Shown here: positions 31,191 to 42,354 of the stretch, in pieces | Position numbering within the stretch: the stretch's first letter is position 1 | Layout: the number at the start of each line of letters is the position of its first letter | Assembly (NCBI GenBank): GCA_028687935.1 | Contig: JAQTZE010000004.1 | Span: forward strand, 67,875-131,874 | Direction: 5' to 3' | Length of the DNA: 64,000 bases | DNA from: Sulfurimonas sp. | GTDB lineage: Bacteria > Campylobacterota > Campylobacteria > Campylobacterales > Sulfurimonadaceae | Translations under genes and position numbers: made by a program | The notes under the pieces: generated by a model | What the model saw: only the letters and a program-made list of their open reading frames with translations | Databases searched by the model: none | What the model was told of the DNA's origin: nothing

Positions 31191-31409
31191 TTACAGAGCA
31201 GTAACGTTTTCTGCTTGTGGTCCTTTTTGACCTTCGCCTACTTCATAAGAAACTTTTTGACCTTCAGCTAAAGATACACGACCGTGACCTGTACTGTTTA
31301 CTTGGCGAAAGTGTACGAATACATCTTTTCCACCGTTATCTTGTTGAATGAAACCATAACCTTTTTCTTCGTTGAACCATTTTACTGATCCATTTAGTAA
31401 TTCTGCCAT
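31191..31409 (-). CDS. cold shock domain protein (CspA family)
   Basis: [37 protein letters not shown]1/RNP2 motifs. Confidence 0.95.
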   Translation of the reverse strand: MAELLNGSVKWFNEEKGYGFIQQDNGGKDVFVHFRQVNSTGHGRVSLAEGQKVSYEVGEGQKGPQAENVTAL

Positions 31410-31590
31410 TTGTAATACCTACTTTTTTTAAAAATACACTTCGGGGGAAGTGGAGTCGAAATTTGGAGAGTCTTTAGGTAACAATTGAGCAAAAAACAAA
31501 ATTACACACTAAAGATGAACTCGAGCCTCATCTTTCATCGAAAAAATTATACCTAAAAAATATGTAGAAATTTCAATTTATCCATCTAGT

Positions 31591-31618
31591 TAAAAAAAAC
31601 AGCTCATTATGTCGATAT
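31591..31618 (+). promoter_or_regulatory. candidate sigma28 promoter upstream of the 31656 gene
   Basis: TAAA, 16-nt spacer, GTCGATAT (31611-31618). Confidence 0.5.
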
Positions 31619-31655
31619 ACTTCACATCTATATAAGCCTAAAATAGGAGTTTTCT

Positions 31656-32198
31656 ATGAAAGTATCAGCAAATCAGAATAATATAAGTCCATTACAAGAT
31701 TTTACGGGTGTAAAGAATCTTTATACGCAAAAATTGAGTGATGATGAGGCAAAAGAGCTTCGTAAGCAAGTTGTAGAGAATGCAAATGCCTATATGTTTG
31801 AGTCAACTTCTGTGCAAAGTAATCTCTCAACCATGAAAGATAATTCCAAAAAAGATTACGAAGAGTTCCAGAGTTTTTTGAAAGATGTCGGATATAGCGG
31901 TAAACCAATTGCAGAACTTTCCAAAGATGAAGCATCTGCACTAGTGAGTGAGGATGGAATTTTTGGCATCAAACAGACATCAGAGCGAATTGCCAACTTT
32001 GTTATCAATGGAGCAGGAGGAGATGAAAAACTTCTTCGCGCTGGACGTGAAGGGATGCTCAGCGGATTTAAGCAAGCAGAAGAGATGTGGGGTGGAAAAC
32101 TCCCTGAGATATCTCAGATAACCATGCAAAAAGCGACAGAGATGGTAGATATGGCGATGAATGATCTTGGATTTTCTATCTTAAATCAAGAAGCATAA
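31656..32198 (+). CDS. conserved hypothetical protein, possibly in the flagellar regulon
   Basis: 180-aa ORF with RBS; no recognised domain; sigma28-like site upstream. Confidence 0.6.
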   Translation: MKVSANQNNISPLQDFTGVKNLYTQKLSDDEAKELRKQVVENANAYMFESTSVQSNLSTMKDNSKKDYEEFQSFLKDVGYSGKPIAELSKDEASALVSEDGIFGIKQTSERIANFVINGAGGDEKLLRAGREGMLSGFKQAEEMWGGKLPEISQITMQKATEMVDMAMNDLGFSILNQEA

Positions 32199-32267
32199 GT
32201 GCGTTTCTAATCTCTTTTGTAGCCGTTCTTGGATATTATTGCGTATATTATATAAAATAGGAATCCA

Positions 32268-32477
32268 ATGAAATTTGAACTACAAGATGAATATATAGAG
32301 CTTTTTAAACTTTTAAAAGTAATGGACTTAGTTGATAGTGGTGCGCGCGCAAAATATATCGTGGCGGATGGACATGTTAAACGCAACGGTGTGATTGAAG
32401 TGAGAAAAAGAGCGAAGATTATTGCTGGTGATGTGATTGAAGTAGATGATGCAAGAATCGAAGTGGTCGCTTCGTGA
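32268..32477 (+). CDS. S4-domain RNA-binding protein (YbcJ-like)
   Basis: YIELFKLLKVMDLVDSGARAKYIVADGHVKRNGVIEVRKRAKIIAGDVIEVDD. Confidence 0.85.
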   Translation: MKFELQDEYIELFKLLKVMDLVDSGARAKYIVADGHVKRNGVIEVRKRAKIIAGDVIEVDDARIEVVAS

Positions 32478-33079
32478 AAGCTTTTGTGCTCGGTATTTTT
32501 TTAAGTGTCTCTCTTTTTGCGGATTTTTATATCGTAAATGGTTCTGAGAAAGTAAAGATGACTGAGCTTGAGACGGGTGTGATCGATTTTGCTACATTTA
32601 AAGATATTGCACATATCAACCGTGGCAATGATGAGCTACATGCTTATGGTAAAGAGGTTGCGTTTAATCACAGACATCTCAATTTTAGGCTCGCAACTAT
32701 CGCACTTATACAAAGAAACTATAGTATCACAGAGTGGAGCGAAAAAGCTGAAGCCGCAAGTGATGAGTATCATATTAATTTTGCTAACTATACACGTGAA
32801 GATGGCGTGATGTTACAGCTTTTTTACAAAAACAAGTGGTATGCGGTTGTTCTTGGTAATCCGTATAAAGTACTTCAGAACTTATTTGCGACTATAGATG
32901 TAAATAAACAAGATCTTGACGTAGCTGCCGCGATGAAAGCTATTAAGCAGGCAAGAGTTGCGTTTCCTCTGGATAATGAGTTTAAAAGAGTTGATATCGA
33001 GCTCGAAAATAGATATATCAACGATATTAAGATGCGAAAAGACTACAATAAACAAGAGCGTATAGAGTTTAAAAAATAG
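32474..33079 (+). CDS. conserved exported hypothetical protein
   Basis: Signal-peptide-like N-terminus; overlaps the S4 gene; no domain recognised. Confidence 0.55.
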   Translation: MKAFVLGIFLSVSLFADFYIVNGSEKVKMTELETGVIDFATFKDIAHINRGNDELHAYGKEVAFNHRHLNFRLATIALIQRNYSITEWSEKAEAASDEYHINFANYTREDGVMLQLFYKNKWYAVVLGNPYKVLQNLFATIDVNKQDLDVAAAMKAIKQARVAFPLDNEFKRVDIELENRYINDIKMRKDYNKQERIEFKK

Positions 33080-33823
33080 ATGAAAAAACTTCTCACTCTT
33101 ATCTTTTTATTCCTCTCTTTTTTAGATGCACAAGAAGTGAAAGTTGTTTTCTCCTATTCAACACCGCCTTATGTTTTTACAGATGGCAGTGGGATTGTGG
33201 TAACTATTGTAAAAGAATCACTAGCATATAAAAAACATACTCTCAAACCTGTTTTTGTAAATATTGGACGTTCGTTTGAGATGTTTCGAAATGGGTATGT
33301 AGATGCAACCTCCATTATTAAAGAAAATTCAGGGCTTAATGCATACTACTCAGATGATTTTATGCAGTATCATAATGCTGCGTTTGCATTAAAATCCAAG
33401 CATTACAATATTGCTACGATGGAAGATTTAAGTGATTATTACTTCATATGTTTTCAGAATGCTTCTATTTATTTAGGTGAGAGATTTGGAAACGTAGCTG
33501 CTAAAGCAGGTAAAAAATACTCAGAAGTAGCAGATCAAAAACAGCAGGTCTATATGCTTTTAAAAGGCAGAACAGATGTTGTCGTCATTGATAGACATAT
33601 ATTTAAGTATTATAAAAATGAACTCATAGTAGAGGGTAAAGTTTCAAAAGATATCGAAACAGAAATGTTTGATCTTCTAGAGCCGACAAAATACCGCACA
33701 GCATTTAAAGATGAGAAATTAAGAGATGATTTTAATGAAGGTGTTGCTTTTCTTAAAAAAAGCGGTCGTTATGAAGCAATTTATGAAGAGTATAGTGATA
33801 AATTTTTTGAGGTAAAAAGGTAG
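33080..33823 (+). CDS. periplasmic solute-binding protein (SBP_bac_3-like)
   Basis: Signal peptide; VVFSYSTPPYVFTDGSGIVVTIVKESLAYKKHTLKPVFVNIGRSFEMFRNGYVDATSII...LRDDFNEGVAFLKKSGRYEAIYEEY. Confidence 0.8.
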   Translation: MKKLLTLIFLFLSFLDAQEVKVVFSYSTPPYVFTDGSGIVVTIVKESLAYKKHTLKPVFVNIGRSFEMFRNGYVDATSIIKENSGLNAYYSDDFMQYHNAAFALKSKHYNIATMEDLSDYYFICFQNASIYLGERFGNVAAKAGKKYSEVADQKQQVYMLLKGRTDVVVIDRHIFKYYKNELIVEGKVSKDIETEMFDLLEPTKYRTAFKDEKLRDDFNEGVAFLKKSGRYEAIYEEYSDKFFEVKR

Positions 33824-33825
33824 CA

Positions 33826-35112
33826 ATGAGTTACAAATCACATCTCTCAACCCAACTTTTAAAATCTGTTCTTGTTATCTATTTTATCATTACTATTTTG
33901 GTGACGCTCGTGCATTTCGGTATAGAATATAGCTATACAAAAAGTCATATTAAAGATGAATTAACAATGGTAGCAAAGACATTTGAACCAAGTCTGAAAA
34001 CTGCTTTGTGGGATCTCAACTCAGAACAAATAGAATCAATCAGCAATGGAATTATGAATATGCCCCTTGTATATGGAGTGGTAATTATCGATCCAAACAA
34101 AGTGCTTATTGTCAAACAGAAAAAGGAAGAGCTCTCAGATGAGGATTTAAGTAAAAAAGATCTCTCACACTCTTTTTTGATATATAAAGAGTTTAATGAA
34201 AATAATATTTTATTAGCAGAGGTAACCTTGTATTCGGGTGATTTCGCTATTTACAACCGACTTAAAGTTGGTTTTACGATGATTTTACTCAATGCTTTTA
34301 TCAAAAGTGCTGCACTCATTCTTTTATTTATCTTTGCCTTTAAAAAATATCTTGAAAATCCTCTCAGAGAATTGACGGGAAATATAGACTCTCTCAATTG
34401 GAAATCAAGAGAAAACAGAAAAATAAATATTAATTTTGAAGAACAAAATGAGCTCTATTTTTTAAAACAAAAATTTAACGAACTTCTGTTAAAAATCTCA
34501 AGCGAAGAAGATAAGCGTTTGTCTTTAGTGCAGGATCTCAATCAGCAACTTGAAAAAGAGGTAAGGATTAGAACGCAAGAGCTTGAAGAAGCAAATGAAA
34601 AACTCCAAAGATTAGCCACTACCGATGTTCTTACACAGCTCAACAACAGAGTTGTGCTTGATAAAGAGCTACAAACGCAATTCAATATATTTAATCGCTA
34701 TAAAAAAGTATTTACTGTTATTATGATGGATTTAGACTTTTTTAAAGATGTCAATGATACGTTTGGCCATCAAGTGGGTGACTCTGTTTTGAAAGAAGTA
34801 GCACATATTATTCGAGAGAATACAAGAAGCATAGATGTTACAGGAAGATGGGGTGGAGAAGAGTTTTTAATCATTTGCCATGAGACAGATCTTGATGGAG
34901 CTTATACTTTGGCTGAAACATTAAGAAGAAAAATACAAACACATCTATTTCAACATGTTGAACATAAAACAGCTTGTTTTGGAGTTGCTCAAATCCAAGA
35001 AGGTGTAGATATCGACATGCTTATAAAAAATGCTGATGATGCTCTGTATGAAGCTAAGAAAAGTGGTAGAAATAAAAGTGTTAAAAGTCCATTAAGCACG
35101 TTGAGCTTTTAA
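33826..35112 (+). CDS. membrane diguanylate cyclase (GGDEF; motif GGEEF)
   Basis: LATTDVLTQLNNRVVLDKEL...DLDFFKDVNDTFGHQVGDSVLKEVA...GRWGGEEFLII. Confidence 0.92.
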   Translation: MSYKSHLSTQLLKSVLVIYFIITILVTLVHFGIEYSYTKSHIKDELTMVAKTFEPSLKTALWDLNSEQIESISNGIMNMPLVYGVVIIDPNKVLIVKQKKEELSDEDLSKKDLSHSFLIYKEFNENNILLAEVTLYSGDFAIYNRLKVGFTMILLNAFIKSAALILLFIFAFKKYLENPLRELTGNIDSLNWKSRENRKININFEEQNELYFLKQKFNELLLKISSEEDKRLSLVQDLNQQLEKEVRIRTQELEEANEKLQRLATTDVLTQLNNRVVLDKELQTQFNIFNRYKKVFTVIMMDLDFFKDVNDTFGHQVGDSVLKEVAHIIRENTRSIDVTGRWGGEEFLIICHETDLDGAYTLAETLRRKIQTHLFQHVEHKTACFGVAQIQEGVDIDMLIKNADDALYEAKKSGRNKSVKSPLSTLSF

Positions 35113-35128
35113 TTCTTTTTAAGAAAAG

Positions 35129-35836
35129 TTATATTAAGAAAGAACTTGCTAGTCCGATAGCTCCTCCAAAAACGCCACCCCAAACAACTAGCCAATCGAG
35201 ATGTTCGCGGATAAGTCTTTGAACAATCTCTTTTACCATCATTGGTGTGAGTTCATCAAGTCTTGCATCTATCACTCTCTCGATAGAGTGAATCAAATCA
35301 TCACTGAGTGAAGAGTTTTGCATATGTTTTTGAAGTGTTTGGTTAAAGGCTTCAGAGTTTACTATTTTGATAACTGCGGCTTTCATCTTGAGAGAAAAAG
35401 GTTCACGAAGACCTGAAAGCGCACTCTCTCCTCCAAACATCCCAAGCATTCCTCCAAACGAAGACTCCATTACAGTTTTGCTCAGAGCATCAAACGCAGG
35501 TGAAAAATCTGTCTGTTCTATGATAGGTTCAAGATTTATTTTTTGTTCTTCTTTGGCAAAGAAAGCTTCGAGCTGCGTTTTTGTGAAAAACTCCTGCATC
35601 ATGAGATTTTTTATCGCCTCTTTGAAGGCTTCAAAACGCGATGGAATAACGCCAGAACCATATAAAAGCGGCACACGCTCAAAGAGCATATGGATGGCCA
35701 GCTGATTTGTAAGCGCTCCTGAGAGGGCGAAGAGTCCTGCAAAAAGTACAAGAGAGTTATACTCAGGAAGAACAAAAGAGAGAGCGACTAAAAGTGCGGC
35801 GATTGCGTTTGTTATAAAACTTTTATTGATTTTCAA
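35129..35836 (-). CDS. DUF445-like membrane protein
   Basis: GALTNQLAIHMLFERVPLLYGSGVIPSRFEAFKEAIKNLMMQEFFT...LVVWGGVFGGAIGLASSFL. Confidence 0.75.
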   Translation of the reverse strand: MKINKSFITNAIAALLVALSFVLPEYNSLVLFAGLFALSGALTNQLAIHMLFERVPLLYGSGVIPSRFEAFKEAIKNLMMQEFFTKTQLEAFFAKEEQKINLEPIIEQTDFSPAFDALSKTVMESSFGGMLGMFGGESALSGLREPFSLKMKAAVIKIVNSEAFNQTLQKHMQNSSLSDDLIHSIERVIDARLDELTPMMVKEIVQRLIREHLDWLVVWGGVFGGAIGLASSFLI

Positions 35837-35911
35837 AACAGATCCTTTATTTAAAAGCCAAATTATACAAAAAAGGTATCATTATGCAAATAATTTACTA
35901 AAGAGATATGA

Positions 35912-36385
35912 ATGAAAACGCAGAGTTATGAACTATTTAAAAACGCAAGCCTTGAGACTATCGTCCAAACTTTGGCAGATGAGCTTAAAACAAGAAATGA
36001 ATCCCCATTTTGGGCAGATAAAGTTGTACCATTTTCGAGTGCAATTTTAAGTATATTGATACCGCTTAAAGAGGCAAATCTTCTTTTCACTCCTGAAGGG
36101 GATCATGTGGATGTGTTGACACCTGAACTCTTTTTTATGTGGAATGATTTTGTGAGTTTAAAGAGTCTTGCGTTTACGATACAAAAGTCAAACGCAGCGG
36201 GTACGCTTTTGCGAACAAGAATCGACTCTTCACTTACAAAAAACTATCAGAGTATTGATCTAAAACTTCTGGGAGATTATCTCAGTCGCTATACGGTCAA
36301 TCTTGAAGATGAAGCGCAAGATTTTCCAATATCAAACTACAATCTACACCAAGGTGTGAGTAACGTTATTAAGTCACTGCTATAA
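35912..36385 (+). CDS. conserved hypothetical protein
   Basis: 157-aa ORF; no recognised domain. Confidence 0.55.
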   Translation: MKTQSYELFKNASLETIVQTLADELKTRNESPFWADKVVPFSSAILSILIPLKEANLLFTPEGDHVDVLTPELFFMWNDFVSLKSLAFTIQKSNAAGTLLRTRIDSSLTKNYQSIDLKLLGDYLSRYTVNLEDEAQDFPISNYNLHQGVSNVIKSLL

Positions 36386-36420
36386 TAGCAACTATTTTAA
36401 TGCCTTTATAAAGAGAGTAG

Positions 36421-39400
36421 ATGATTAAGCTAATAGAGTATTTTATAAACAATAAACGTCTTAACTATGCCTTGTTGGTTTTTTTGGTCTACCTCGGAGT
36501 CAATGCATATATCAATATCCCCAAAGAGATGTTTCCTGATGTCGAGCTTGATAAGGTCGTCGTATCTGGCTCTTATAGTGGAGCGAGTGCTACAAATATG
36601 GACAAGATGGCTGTGCGCGATCTTGAAGATGCTATCGCCAATATCAACGGTATCGACAAAACAGAGACTACTATCTCTCCTGGGCGTTTTAGTATCGTAC
36701 TTACCCTCAACGAACATAGCAATAAAATCAATCTTCTCAATAAAGTCAAAGATGCACTCTCTTCAAGCAGGCAGTATCTTCCTTCTGATATGGTCGAACC
36801 TGTCGCTGTGCTTCTGGATAAAAGCAAATCTCTATTACGTCTCTCTATCGCTTCAGAGACGCTCTCACAAGGCGAGCTTACTGTCGTCGCTTCGGATATT
36901 AAGTCCAAGATCGCCCGCATCAAAAATATTAGTGATGTCTCCATCCGAGGTGATTCAGACCAAGAGATAGCGATAGAGATAAACACAGATGCTACTCTCG
37001 CGTATGGCCTTAATCCTCTGAGTGTTACCAGTGCTATTGCAGAGCTCTCCTATATCTATCCTATTGGAGATATCGAGCAAAAAGGAAGCTTTGCGTTTGT
37101 CTCTACCGTCAATGGCAAAGCAGATGCCAAAGAGTATGAAGATGCTATTTTAAAGATAGATGCAAAATTTATACGACTTGGTGATATCGCAAAGGTCAAT
37201 ATCTACTATCCGCAGACAAATACTCTGGCCACTTTTAACAATAAGACGACACTCTCTTTGATTGTCTCTAAGGCAGAAGAGGGCAACTCCATGCAACTCT
37301 CGCAAGAGCTCAAAGCCTATATAGACAAAATCGGGAAGAATTATCCAGAGGTCTCTTTTTATTTCTCGCAAGATAGTTCAAAACCTATTAAAGAGCGCCT
37401 CAATACTGTTATATCAAATCTGATGTTCGGGCTTATTTTAGTCTTTTTTTCTATGTATATCCTCATCAATATCCGCATTGCGTTTATCGTGGCACTTGGG
37501 ATACCTTTTTCTTTTATAATTGGGCTTTTGTTTATCTATTATGCAGGCTACACTATAAACATCGTCTCGCTCTTGGGCGCGCTGATCGTTATCGGGATAG
37601 TTGTGGATGATGCCATCGTCGTGGGTGAAAATATACAGCGTCATATAGATGAGGGAATGGAGAGTCATGAAGCTGCTATCGTTGGTCTCAAGGAGGTAAT
37701 GCTTCCTGTGACACTCGCGACACTCACAACAGCAGCTGCGTTTTTACCTATGTTTATGATGACTGGAGAGATAGCAATGCTCCTCATTTTAGTTCCTATT
37801 GTTGTGGTCATGATTTTATTAGGTTCACTTTTAGAGAGTTTTTTATTTTTGCCTCTACATGCCAAAGAGCTTCTCAAAAAAACAAAACCGATGGTCGATT
37901 GGGAACCTTTACAAAACTATTATGAGCGAGTTCTTTACTTTCATATCAAGTATAAAAAGACATTTGTCGTAATGTTTTTAGTCCTTATCCCGATTTTTAC
38001 ATATATGACTGCACAGTCAATGAAGTTCCAGTTTTTTCCAAATTTTGATGGGAACAATCTCTATGTCTCAGGAAAACTCGATATCAATACGCCGCTTGAA
38101 GATACTTTTGCTATTGCCAAAGAGATAGAAGCAGAGCTTATGCAACACGGTGAGGAGTTCTCACTCAAGTCGACCTCTGCAACCAGCGGATATAGAAGAA
38201 CACTCTCAGGTGATACAGAACACAATAACAATGTCTTCTTTATCACAATGGAGCTTTATGACAGAGAAGAGATAGGATTTATCAATAGATATCTCAATCC
38301 GATTCTCAATTTTAGTTTTGATTTTAATGATCCAGAAAAGATACGTCTCAAGCAAACTTTTGAACTCTCTCCAAGAGCCAGAGAGATCATCGAAAAGTAT
38401 AAAGAGAAGTACAATTTACTTGAACTCGGTGTGATGGAAGATAAGCCTGGGCTTATTCGAAGCGATATACAGATAAATCTCTCAGGCACAAACGACAAAG
38501 AACTTGAAGCTGCTATAACAAAACTCGAAGAGAAACTTGGCACGATCAAAGGTGTTGCAAATTTTAGTGATAATATCAAATATGGGAAGATGGAATACAA
38601 AATCAAGATCAACTCTTTTGCTGAGAGTCTAGGTTTAAGTGAAGCTTCCGTAGCAAAGCTTTTAAGCAAATATTTTCTTGAGTCACGTCAAAGTACGACC
38701 TTTAATGATCAGGGTGTTATGGAGATCAAAACGCTTGAAGCACAAAAAGACAAAATAGATACCTTGCTTGATTTTAATATTGCACTTGATGATGGACGTT
38801 TTGTAAAACTCACAGATATCGCTGATATTATCAAAATACGGGATTATGAAAAGATAGATAAGCTCAACGGAAGTATTATCAAGACAGTCTTCGCCAATGT
38901 CGATAAACGCAACATAACTCCAGAAGAGATACTCGCTCAGTTGCAAGAGACAATAGATGTGATCACAAAATCGGGTATAGAAGTGAGCCTCCTTGGTGAA
39001 AAAGAGAAAAATAAACAGCTTCAGGGAGATATGAAAAAGACAGTTATGTTGGCAATGTTTCTCATCTTTTTGACACTGTTGCTGATATTTTCAAAAATCA
39101 AATATGTACTGATGGTTATGAGCGTTATCCCGCTCTCAATCTTAGGGGCACTGCTTGGGCACAAACTCCTTGGGATGTCTCTTTCTATGCCTTCTATCAT
39201 TGGTATTTTAGGGCTTTCAGGAGTTGTTATCAATGACGGGATTATTATGTTGGACTTTTTAAAGGGCACGCACAAGGCAGAGGAGTTTTTTAAACGTGCG
39301 AAACTCAGATTGCGCCCGATTCTTATCACTTCGATTACGACATTTTTAGGATTATTTACTTTGATATTTTATGCAACGGGTCAAGCAGTTATCTTGCAAC

Positions 39401-39540
39401 CTATCGCGATTTCTATAGGTTTTGGACTTGTATGGGGAACTTTTTTAAATCTTATCTATCTTCCGACGCTCTATGCCGTGGTAAATAAAATAGACCCTAA
39501 TAGAGAAGTAAGTACAGCGCACCCCAAAGTAGAAATATAA
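36421..39540 (+). CDS. RND-family efflux transporter permease (AcrB/CusA-like)
   Basis: 1039 aa; YINIPKEMFPDVELDKVVVSGSYSGASATNMDKMAVRDLEDAI...ALIVIGIVVDDAIVVGENIQRHI. Confidence 0.93.
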   Translation: MIKLIEYFINNKRLNYALLVFLVYLGVNAYINIPKEMFPDVELDKVVVSGSYSGASATNMDKMAVRDLEDAIANINGIDKTETTISPGRFSIVLTLNEHSNKINLLNKVKDALSSSRQYLPSDMVEPVAVLLDKSKSLLRLSIASETLSQGELTVVASDIKSKIARIKNISDVSIRGDSDQEIAIEINTDATLAYGLNPLSVTSAIAELSYIYPIGDIEQKGSFAFVSTVNGKADAKEYEDAILKIDAKFIRLGDIAKVNIYYPQTNTLATFNNKTTLSLIVSKAEEGNSMQLSQELKAYIDKIGKNYPEVSFYFSQDSSKPIKERLNTVISNLMFGLILVFFSMYILINIRIAFIVALGIPFSFIIGLLFIYYAGYTINIVSLLGALIVIGIVVDDAIVVGENIQRHIDEGMESHEAAIVGLKEVMLPVTLATLTTAAAFLPMFMMTGEIAMLLILVPIVVVMILLGSLLESFLFLPLHAKELLKKTKPMVDWEPLQNYYERVLYFHIKYKKTFVVMFLVLIPIFTYMTAQSMKFQFFPNFDGNNLYVSGKLDINTPLEDTFAIAKEIEAELMQHGEEFSLKSTSATSGYRRTLSGDTEHNNNVFFITMELYDREEIGFINRYLNPILNFSFDFNDPEKIRLKQTFELSPRAREIIEKYKEKYNLLELGVMEDKPGLIRSDIQINLSGTNDKELEAAITKLEEKLGTIKGVANFSDNIKYGKMEYKIKINSFAESLGLSEASVAKLLSKYFLESRQSTTFNDQGVMEIKTLEAQKDKIDTLLDFNIALDDGRFVKLTDIADIIKIRDYEKIDKLNGSIIKTVFANVDKRNITPEEILAQLQETIDVITKSGIEVSLLGEKEKNKQLQGDMKKTVMLAMFLIFLTLLLIFSKIKYVLMVMSVIPLSILGALLGHKLLGMSLSMPSIIGILGLSGVVINDGIIMLDFLKGTHKAEEFFKRAKLRLRPILITSITTFLGLFTLIFYATGQAVILQPIAISIGFGLVWGTFLNLIYLPTLYAVVNKIDPNREVSTAHPKVEI

Positions 39541-39616
39541 AGATTCCCAAAACACTCAAGGTTATGACTATCCTGAGTGTTAGAAAAAAGAAAAACTTTA
39601 TAAACGTAGGCATCTT

Positions 39617-40012
39617 TTATTTGTATGGAATTACTGGGAGTTTTTTCCCTTGCACATACGTCATCCCACCATCAAGATTGATAATGGTATATCCAAACTC
39701 TTTAGAAAGATATGCTGATAGAATTTTTGTTCGGCTTCCTGTATGGCAGATAAGTGCAAAAGGTTTTTTTGTATCGACTTTTTTATTGAGTTCTGCGACA
39801 AAGCCATTGATATCATAACCGCCTTGTTCATTAAAAAACATGATAGGTATCGCACCTTTTAAGAGTCCACTTTCCCTCCATTCTGGAGGCGTTCGTATAT
39901 CTACGATGGGTGTTTTATCATCGAGTATTTTTTGTGATGGATATTCATCTGTAACACTTGCAGCAAGTGAAGTAACTAGTAAAAGTAAAAGTGTGAAAAC
40001 TGTTTTTTTCAA
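39617..40012 (-). CDS. rhodanese-domain secreted protein
   Basis: Signal peptide; PIVDIRTPPEWRESGLLKGAIPIMF...KPFALICHTGSRTKILSAYLSKEFGYTIINLDGGM, active-site Cys present. Confidence 0.9.
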   Translation of the reverse strand: MKKTVFTLLLLLVTSLAASVTDEYPSQKILDDKTPIVDIRTPPEWRESGLLKGAIPIMFFNEQGGYDINGFVAELNKKVDTKKPFALICHTGSRTKILSAYLSKEFGYTIINLDGGMTYVQGKKLPVIPYK

Positions 40013-40068
40013 TTTTTTCTCCGAATTAAATTGTATAATTGTAGCTATAAATAAACAATAGGGTTAAA

Positions 40069-40440
40069 ATGGCAGCATCAAAAAAAGTAATTGAAAGTTC
40101 TGCACGCTTACGTTATGTCAGAGCGATGGAGAGATTTCACAAGAGTCTTATCTCTTTTTTATCCTCTACAGCAGAACTCGGCAAAGAGGCGTATGAGAAA
40201 AAAGTTGATACAGCTGTCAAAGTTTTTGTGAGAGTGGAAGCCGTGGATCTATACAAAGGTGACTTGCAGGATTTAGAAAATCTCATCAAAAAAATGGTCT
40301 CGTATAGAAACTCAGATACTGAGATTGTAGAGATAAAGACAGATATTTTGTACCGATCAAACCAGCTGGAAAAAAATAAAAATGCAAGACGTTACAAAAA
40401 AGATAAACACTCCCAATCCAAATACGATGATTGGGAATAA
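40069..40440 (+). CDS. conserved hypothetical protein
   Basis: 123-aa Lys-rich ORF with upstream AGGGTT; no domain recognised. Confidence 0.5.
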   Translation: MAASKKVIESSARLRYVRAMERFHKSLISFLSSTAELGKEAYEKKVDTAVKVFVRVEAVDLYKGDLQDLENLIKKMVSYRNSDTEIVEIKTDILYRSNQLEKNKNARRYKKDKHSQSKYDDWE

Positions 40441-40452
40441 AACGCAAGGGGC

Positions 40453-42354
40453 TTAAAGAGTTTTTGACGCTTCAAGCATTCTATCCATAAGAGCAAAAAG
40501 CTCTGTAGAAGCTTGCTCCATTTCAGTAAAGTTTTTAATAATTTCATCTGCGTGATCAAGAATTTTATCTGGAGCTGCTTCGAGTTGCTCAAGATTTTTA
40601 TTTGCATTGTTATGTACAACAGCATGCGGAGCAGCGATCTGAGGATACGCAGTAGTTGCAGAAAATCTGCGTTTTCCTTCACCATCATACCATTTACCCA
40701 AACGACACTCATGCGGACTCGACGAAGGTAAGACTTTTTTGAGTGTTACAATTGAGTTATATGCACGAGATTTGTAAAGAATATGGTCGATTTTTGCAAG
40801 TACCACAAAGATACTATTTTCCATGTTATAAGAGTAGTCTACAATATGTGAAGAGCTATTTCTTAGTTCATGGAGTGTCCCCTCAAAGCTGTTGATTTTG
40901 TTTGCTGAGGCTTCAACTGTGACTTTCATCATTTCAGAACTTGTCTGAATCTCATTCATATCTTGTTGGAGTGATTTAATAGAGACAGAAATTTCACCTG
41001 TTGCTTTATGTGTTCTCTCTGCGAGTTTACGTACTTCATCTGCAACTACGGCAAAACCACGTCCATGCTCACCAGCACGCGCTGCTTCTATAGCTGCGTT
41101 TAGGGCAAGAAGGTTTGTCTGTTCTGCGATGTCTGTGATGAGCTCTATAACAGATGTGATGTTGTTTGTCTGGTTTGTAAGCTCAGCGATACCGTGATTA
41201 TTGATATTTACTTGATCGCTGAGTTGGTTAAGCTCATCAACTATCTGATGGATACTTTTGCTTGACTCATCTGCAAGTGATGCTGCATCTTTTGTGGCAG
41301 TTGTAATAGTTTTTAAATCGTTGATATTTCCATTTAAATCTTGCTGGATAACCGTTAGTGACTCTGAAACACCGATATTCATACCGCTGATTTTCGCATT
41401 AAAAACATCACGTCTGACTTGTTTGCTTTGCGTTTGCATAAAGTCAATACTTTTTGAGACGTTTTGTATAGCAACAACAAATTCGCCTTCCATATCCCCA
41501 GCTGAAATTTTATAGGCAAATTTGCCGCTAGAAGCATCTGTGATACTTGTATTTATCTCATGGATAAGGTTTTGGATATGACCAAGAAGTTTTGCAAGTT
41601 CACTCCCCATCAGACCTAGTTCAGTATCCGTAGTGCAAGTTGAACATTTATGACTAAAGTCTCCTTTGACAGAGTACTGGATGAGATTTGTAAAGTTCTT
41701 GATGCCATCTGTGATAGAGAGACGTATCATCGTCGCTAGAATAAAGACGACAATACCGACCACAACACCCGCAATAAGTACTAATGTTTTATAAAAACTG
41801 ATATTATCACCTAGCTCAGCTGAGACGCTGTCTAGCTCTTGTTGCTTATAAGTCTCAAATTTTTTAAACGCAGTTCTTGAGGCATCTGCATAGGGAGTGA
41901 GTTCTGTTTTATATGTATGATAGATCTCAGCTTTGGAAGTACTTATCTGCTCTGGTGTCAGATTTTGCATCATTACTTTGGAATTTTCCAAAAAAAGCAT
42001 AGTAGATGTCTTAGCATCTTTGATCATGCTAGCAGAGTTTTCATCATTAGCAAGTTTTTCAAGATCTTGGAAAAGATGCCCTACATCATCTATAGACTTT
42101 GTAAGTTTTTCCATCCCCTTTTTATAGTCGCCTCCGAGCATGATATCACGTGTCATGCGACTCACATAATTGAGATTTTTTTCTACCTCAAGTGTCTCTA
42201 TTGCACCCTTCATCGAGTTCTGATGCAAAAAATTATACTTCGTCTCAATATAGCTCATGGAGAGAAATACAAATATAGTAGCTGAAAAAACAGATACAGT
42301 AACCATTAAAATAAAATAGTTCATTTTTTTCTGAATACTAAGTTTACCTAACAT
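40453..42354 (-). CDS. methyl-accepting chemotaxis protein with C-terminal CZB-like domain
   Basis: [51 protein letters not shown]-terminal [38 protein letters not shown]. Confidence 0.93.
   Translation of the reverse strand: MLGKLSIQKKMNYFILMVTVSVFSATIFVFLSMSYIETKYNFLHQNSMKGAIETLEVEKNLNYVSRMTRDIMLGGDYKKGMEKLTKSIDDVGHLFQDLEKLANDENSASMIKDAKTSTMLFLENSKVMMQNLTPEQISTSKAEIYHTYKTELTPYADASRTAFKKFETYKQQELDSVSAELGDNISFYKTLVLIAGVVVGIVVFILATMIRLSITDGIKNFTNLIQYSVKGDFSHKCSTCTTDTELGLMGSELAKLLGHIQNLIHEINTSITDASSGKFAYKISAGDMEGEFVVAIQNVSKSIDFMQTQSKQVRRDVFNAKISGMNIGVSESLTVIQQDLNGNINDLKTITTATKDAASLADESSKSIHQIVDELNQLSDQVNINNHGIAELTNQTNNITSVIELITDIAEQTNLLALNAAIEAARAGEHGRGFAVVADEVRKLAERTHKATGEISVSIKSLQQDMNEIQTSSEMMKVTVEASANKINSFEGTLHELRNSSSHIVDYSYNMENSIFVVLAKIDHILYKSRAYNSIVTLKKVLPSSSPHECRLGKWYDGEGKRRFSATTAYPQIAAPHAVVHNNANKNLEQLEAAPDKILDHADEIIKNFTEMEQASTELFALMDRMLEASKTL

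Noticed and set aside
36421-39540. Complete RND tripartite system
   Set aside because: Only the permease is present; no adaptor or outer membrane gene adjoins it, so only the single gene is called.
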